Below, in pieces: positions 6,139-8,577 of a DNA stretch of 8,577 nt. Position numbers and translations under genes: made by a program. The DNA comes from Bacteroidales bacterium (GTDB taxonomy: Bacteria > Bacteroidota > Bacteroidia > Bacteroidales > WCHB1-69), in assembly GCA_016285615.1 (NCBI GenBank), contig JAEERB010000102.1, positions 1 through 8,577 of the forward strand, in the 5' to 3' direction. The notes under the pieces are model-generated. The model saw only the letters and a program-made list of their open reading frames with translations. It did no database searches and was not told the DNA's origin. Position 1 is the stretch's first letter. Each line of letters opens with the position of its first letter.

Positions 6139-7203
6139 TTATCTGTTCGCATACATCGACTCGTAGTACTTCTCGTACTCGCCCGAGGTGATGTTATCAA
6201 GCCACTCTTGGTTATCGAGGTACCATTGTACGGTCTTTTCGATGCCTTCTTCAAATTGCAGCGAGGGTTCCCAGCCCAGTTCGTTCTTCAGTTTGGTCGA
6301 GTCGATAGCGTAGCGCAGGTCGTGGCCGGCACGGTCGGTGACGAAGGTGATGAGGTCGAGCGAGTAGCCTTCGGGTTTGCCAAGCAGGCGGTCCACCGTG
6401 GCGATAAGCACCTTGATGAGGTCGATGTTCTTCCATTCGTTGAAGCCGCCAATATTGTATGTTTCAGCAATTCTGCCTTTGTGGAAGATGACATCAATAG
6501 CGCGGGCATGGTCGATGACATAGAGCCAGTCGCGCACATTTTCGCCTTTACCATAGACGGGCAGGGGCTTTCTGTGGCGTATATTGTTAATGAATAGGGG
6601 AATAAGTTTCTCGGGGAATTGGTAAGGACCGTAGTTGTTCGAGCAGTTGGTCACAATGGTGGGCATGCCGTAGGTGTCGTGGAAGGCGCGCACGAAATGG
6701 TCCGACGAGGCTTTCGAAGCGGAGTAGGGTGAGTGGGGTGCATATTTGGTCTCTTCGGAAAAGAGCGTGCCGTCAAATTCCAGTGCGCCATACACTTCGT
6801 CAGTAGAGATATGGTAAAAGCGTTTGCCTTCGTACTTTTCGGGCAGCGATTCCCAGTAGAGACGGGCAGCCTGCAACAATGAAAGCGTGCCCAGCACATT
6901 GGTCTTGGCAAAGGTGAACGGGTCCTTGATGCTGCGGTCCACATGCGACTCGGCAGCCAAGTGGATGATGCCGTCAACCTTCTCATCCTGAATGAGTTTT
7001 ACCATTGTGTCAAAATCACAGATGTCGGCCTTGACAAAAGTGTAGTTTGGCTTGTTCTCAATATCTTTCAGGTTGGCCAAGTTGCCGGCATAGGTCAGCT
7101 TGTCCACATTAATGATGTGATATTCAGGATATTTGTTAACGAAGAGTCGTACTACATGACTGCCGATGAAGCCGGCACCGCCTGTGATGATGATATTTTT
7201 CAT
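6139..7203 (-). CDS. rfbB: dTDP-glucose 4,6-dehydratase
   Basis: Converts dTDP-glucose to dTDP-4-keto-6-deoxyglucose in the cytoplasm, using bound NAD. This is the second step toward dTDP-L-rhamnose and other deoxysugars of surface polysaccharides. The protein has 354 residues, normal for the family. It is an extended short-chain dehydrogenase: the NAD-binding GGAGFIG is at 8-14, the catalytic triplet Thr134-Asp135-Glu136 sits in HISTDEVYG, and the YxxxK pair is Tyr160/Lys164 (YSASKA). Substrate-binding motifs such as NNYGPYQFPEKLIP (189-202) and GKGENVRDWLYV (218-229) are intact. ATG 7203 gives the expected MKNIIITGG start. The usual partners rfbA, rfbC and rfbD are not adjacent, since uvrA lies upstream and a sigma factor downstream. 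The gene either stands alone or the others are elsewhere. A -7 element in the 54-nt gap after uvrA suggests its own promoter. Confidence 0.96.
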   Translation of the reverse strand: MKNIIITGGAGFIGSHVVRLFVNKYPEYHIINVDKLTYAGNLANLKDIENKPNYTFVKADICDFDTMVKLIQDEKVDGIIHLAAESHVDRSIKDPFTFAKTNVLGTLSLLQAARLYWESLPEKYEGKRFYHISTDEVYGALEFDGTLFSEETKYAPHSPYSASKASSDHFVRAFHDTYGMPTIVTNCSNNYGPYQFPEKLIPLFINNIRHRKPLPVYGKGENVRDWLYVIDHARAIDVIFHKGRIAETYNIGGFNEWKNIDLIKVLIATVDRLLGKPEGYSLDLITFVTDRAGHDLRYAIDSTKLKNELGWEPSLQFEEGIEKTVQWYLDNQEWLDNITSGEYEKYYESMYANR

Positions 7204-7229
7204 AGGGAATAAATTTTATATTCGAATTG

Positions 7230-7237
7230 CAAAGATA
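7230..7237 (-). promoter_or_regulatory. Candidate -7 promoter element (TATCTTTG) for rfbB
   Basis: TATCTTTG matches the Bacteroidetes -7 consensus TAnnTTTG and lies 26 nt before the rfbB start codon, in the short gap after uvrA. The leader would be about 20 nt. The -33 region (GTTATCGC) is not a good match, so rfbB may also receive read-through from uvrA. Confidence 0.45.
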
Positions 7238-7257
7238 CGTTTTTTTGCGATAACCCT

Positions 7258-8577
7258 CTACACCTTCGCCACCAGACATTGGGCGGTGTATGATTTTTTG
7301 TGGCGCACAATCTCTTCGGGCGTGCCCTGGCAAACGATGTTGCCGCCCTCTTCGCCACCTTCAGGACCGAGGTCGATGATCCAGTCGGCGCACTTGATGA
7401 TTTCGGGGTTGTGCTCAATCACTACAATGGAGTTCCCTTTGTCGATGAGCATGCAGAGTGCCTTGTGCAACTTGCTGATATCGTGGAAATGAAGGCCAGT
7501 GGTCGGCTCGTCGAAGATGAAGAGCGTGTTGGTCTTGTTGTTATTGGTCGATAGGTAGTAGGCCAGTTTGATGCGCTGCGCCTCGCCGCCCGAGAGGGTG
7601 GAGGAGGACTGCCCCAGTTTCAAGTAGCCAAGTCCCACATCCTGCAGCGTTTTCAGCTTTTCGAGGATGTTGCTGGCAAGCTTCTCCTTGCATTTGTCGG
7701 CGAAGAACTCTGCCGCCTGGTTGATGGTCATGTCCAAAATGTCGCTGATAGTGCAGCCGCCCACTTTGATGTCCAGTACTTCGTCTTTGAAGCGCGTGCC
7801 GTTACACTCCTTGCAGACAAGGTCCACGTCGGCCATAAACTGCATGCCGATATGGATAACGCCTTCGCCTTCACAGGCTTCGCAGCGTCCACCCGGCACG
7901 TTGAACGAGAAAAAGCCGGCTTTGTAGTTGCGCTGTCGCGACAAGGGTTGCGATGCGAAAAGCTCGCGTATATCGTCGTAAATCTTGAGATAAGTGGCTG
8001 GGTTGGAGCGTGTGGAGCGACCAATAGGATTCTGGTCCACCATGATGCAGTCGCTCAGCTTGCTGAAGTCGGCATCGATATGCAGATGGCGGCCCACTTT
8101 GACGCCATTCTCGTGGATGATTTTCTGCAAGCCGTTGTATAAGATGTTCTTAATCAGACTGCTCTTGCCCGAGCCGCTGACGCCCGTCACCACGGTAAGT
8201 ACCTCCAATGGAATCTTGACATCTATATTTTTCAGGTTATTCTCTTTGGCGCCCGTGATTTCCACAAAGTTGCGCCATTTTCTTCTTCTCGTTGGTACGG
8301 CAATCTCCATCGCGTTGGGCAATGGCGGCTGCTCCATGCCGCGCAAGTAGGCGGCTGTCAAGCTCTTGGGGTCTTTCAGCAGTTCGTCGAAAGTGCCTTG
8401 GAAAACCACTTCGCCACCCAAGCGGCCCGCCTTGGGACCGATGTCGATGATGTAGTCGGCGTTGCGCATGATCTCTTCGTCGTGCTCCACCACCACCACC
8501 GTGTTGCCGATGTCGCGCAACCGTTTCAGAATCTTTATGAGGTTCTGGGTGTCGCGGGTGTGTAAGCCGATGCTGGG
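7258..8577 (-). CDS. uvrA: Excinuclease ABC subunit A, C-terminal half (cut by right edge)
   Basis: UvrA is the DNA-damage-recognising ABC ATPase of nucleotide excision repair; it loads UvrB onto lesions. Here 439 residues are present out of about 930-950 for the family. The fragment opens in the Walker B region of the first nucleotide-binding domain (PSIGLHTRD, then VVVVEHDEE). It then shows the second-domain Walker A GVSGSGKSS (8158-8184), the C-terminal zinc module with CEAC and CKEC pairs (about 7800-7890), the ABC signature LSGGEAQRIKL (7564-7596), Walker B LFIFDEPTTGLH and the H-loop VVIEHNPE. It ends naturally at the stop codon at 7258. The frame is open to the window edge, so the true start lies outside. 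Spacing and motifs are intact, with no sign of decay. Confidence 0.97.
   Translation of the reverse strand, partial: PSIGLHTRDTQNLIKILKRLRDIGNTVVVVEHDEEIMRNADYIIDIGPKAGRLGGEVVFQGTFDELLKDPKSLTAAYLRGMEQPPLPNAMEIAVPTRRRKWRNFVEITGAKENNLKNIDVKIPLEVLTVVTGVSGSGKSSLIKNILYNGLQKIIHENGVKVGRHLHIDADFSKLSDCIMVDQNPIGRSTRSNPATYLKIYDDIRELFASQPLSRQRNYKAGFFSFNVPGGRCEACEGEGVIHIGMQFMADVDLVCKECNGTRFKDEVLDIKVGGCTISDILDMTINQAAEFFADKCKEKLASNILEKLKTLQDVGLGYLKLGQSSSTLSGGEAQRIKLAYYLSTNNNKTNTLFIFDEPTTGLHFHDISKLHKALCMLIDKGNSIVVIEHNPEIIKCADWIIDLGPEGGEEGGNIVCQGTPEEIVRHKKSYTAQCLVAKV

Overview
The window looks like a chromosomal segment of a Bacteroidales bacterium, probably Prevotella-like. The evidence is a streptopain-type C10 protease with a Bacteroidetes-style Fn3/jelly-roll tail, a secreted protein with the common Bacteroidetes N-terminal domain (QxFTYQxVVRD ... 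LLSVPYAxYA), TAnnTTTG-type -7 promoter elements instead of E. coli-type -10 boxes, weak Shine-Dalgarno signals, and two signal peptides cut just before Gln. All five supported genes lie on the minus strand, so transcription runs from right to left.

Reading with transcription: the C-terminal half of uvrA (7258-8577, cut by the right edge) is followed after 54 nt by a complete dTDP-glucose 4,6-dehydratase gene (6139-7203). A 273-nt gap holds a heptamer tandem repeat touching the rfbB stop, a candidate terminator, and a candidate promoter and leader for an ECF-type sigma factor gene (5281-5865). A 234-nt gap follows, with a terminator-like hairpin, a -7 element, a second heptamer array and a perfect 20-bp palindrome. 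After it comes a gene for an 833-residue secreted, fibre-like repeat protein (2546-5047). Only 20 nt later begins a C10 cysteine protease gene (2525 down to the left edge, at least 841 residues, C-terminus not seen).

uvrA (nucleotide excision repair) and rfbB (dTDP-sugar supply for surface glycans) are ordinary housekeeping genes. The more unusual part is the last two genes. They are almost certainly co-transcribed and pair an exported fibre, built from nine modular repeats like those of phage tail fibres, with an exported protease. The fibre has a 24-residue building block, a coiled-coil stalk and a small C-terminal tip domain. Its leader carries several non-coding elements: heptamer repeats, a palindrome, and a 12-mer shared with the sigma-factor leader. 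No RNA genes, insertion sequences, CRISPR arrays or phage structural genes were seen.
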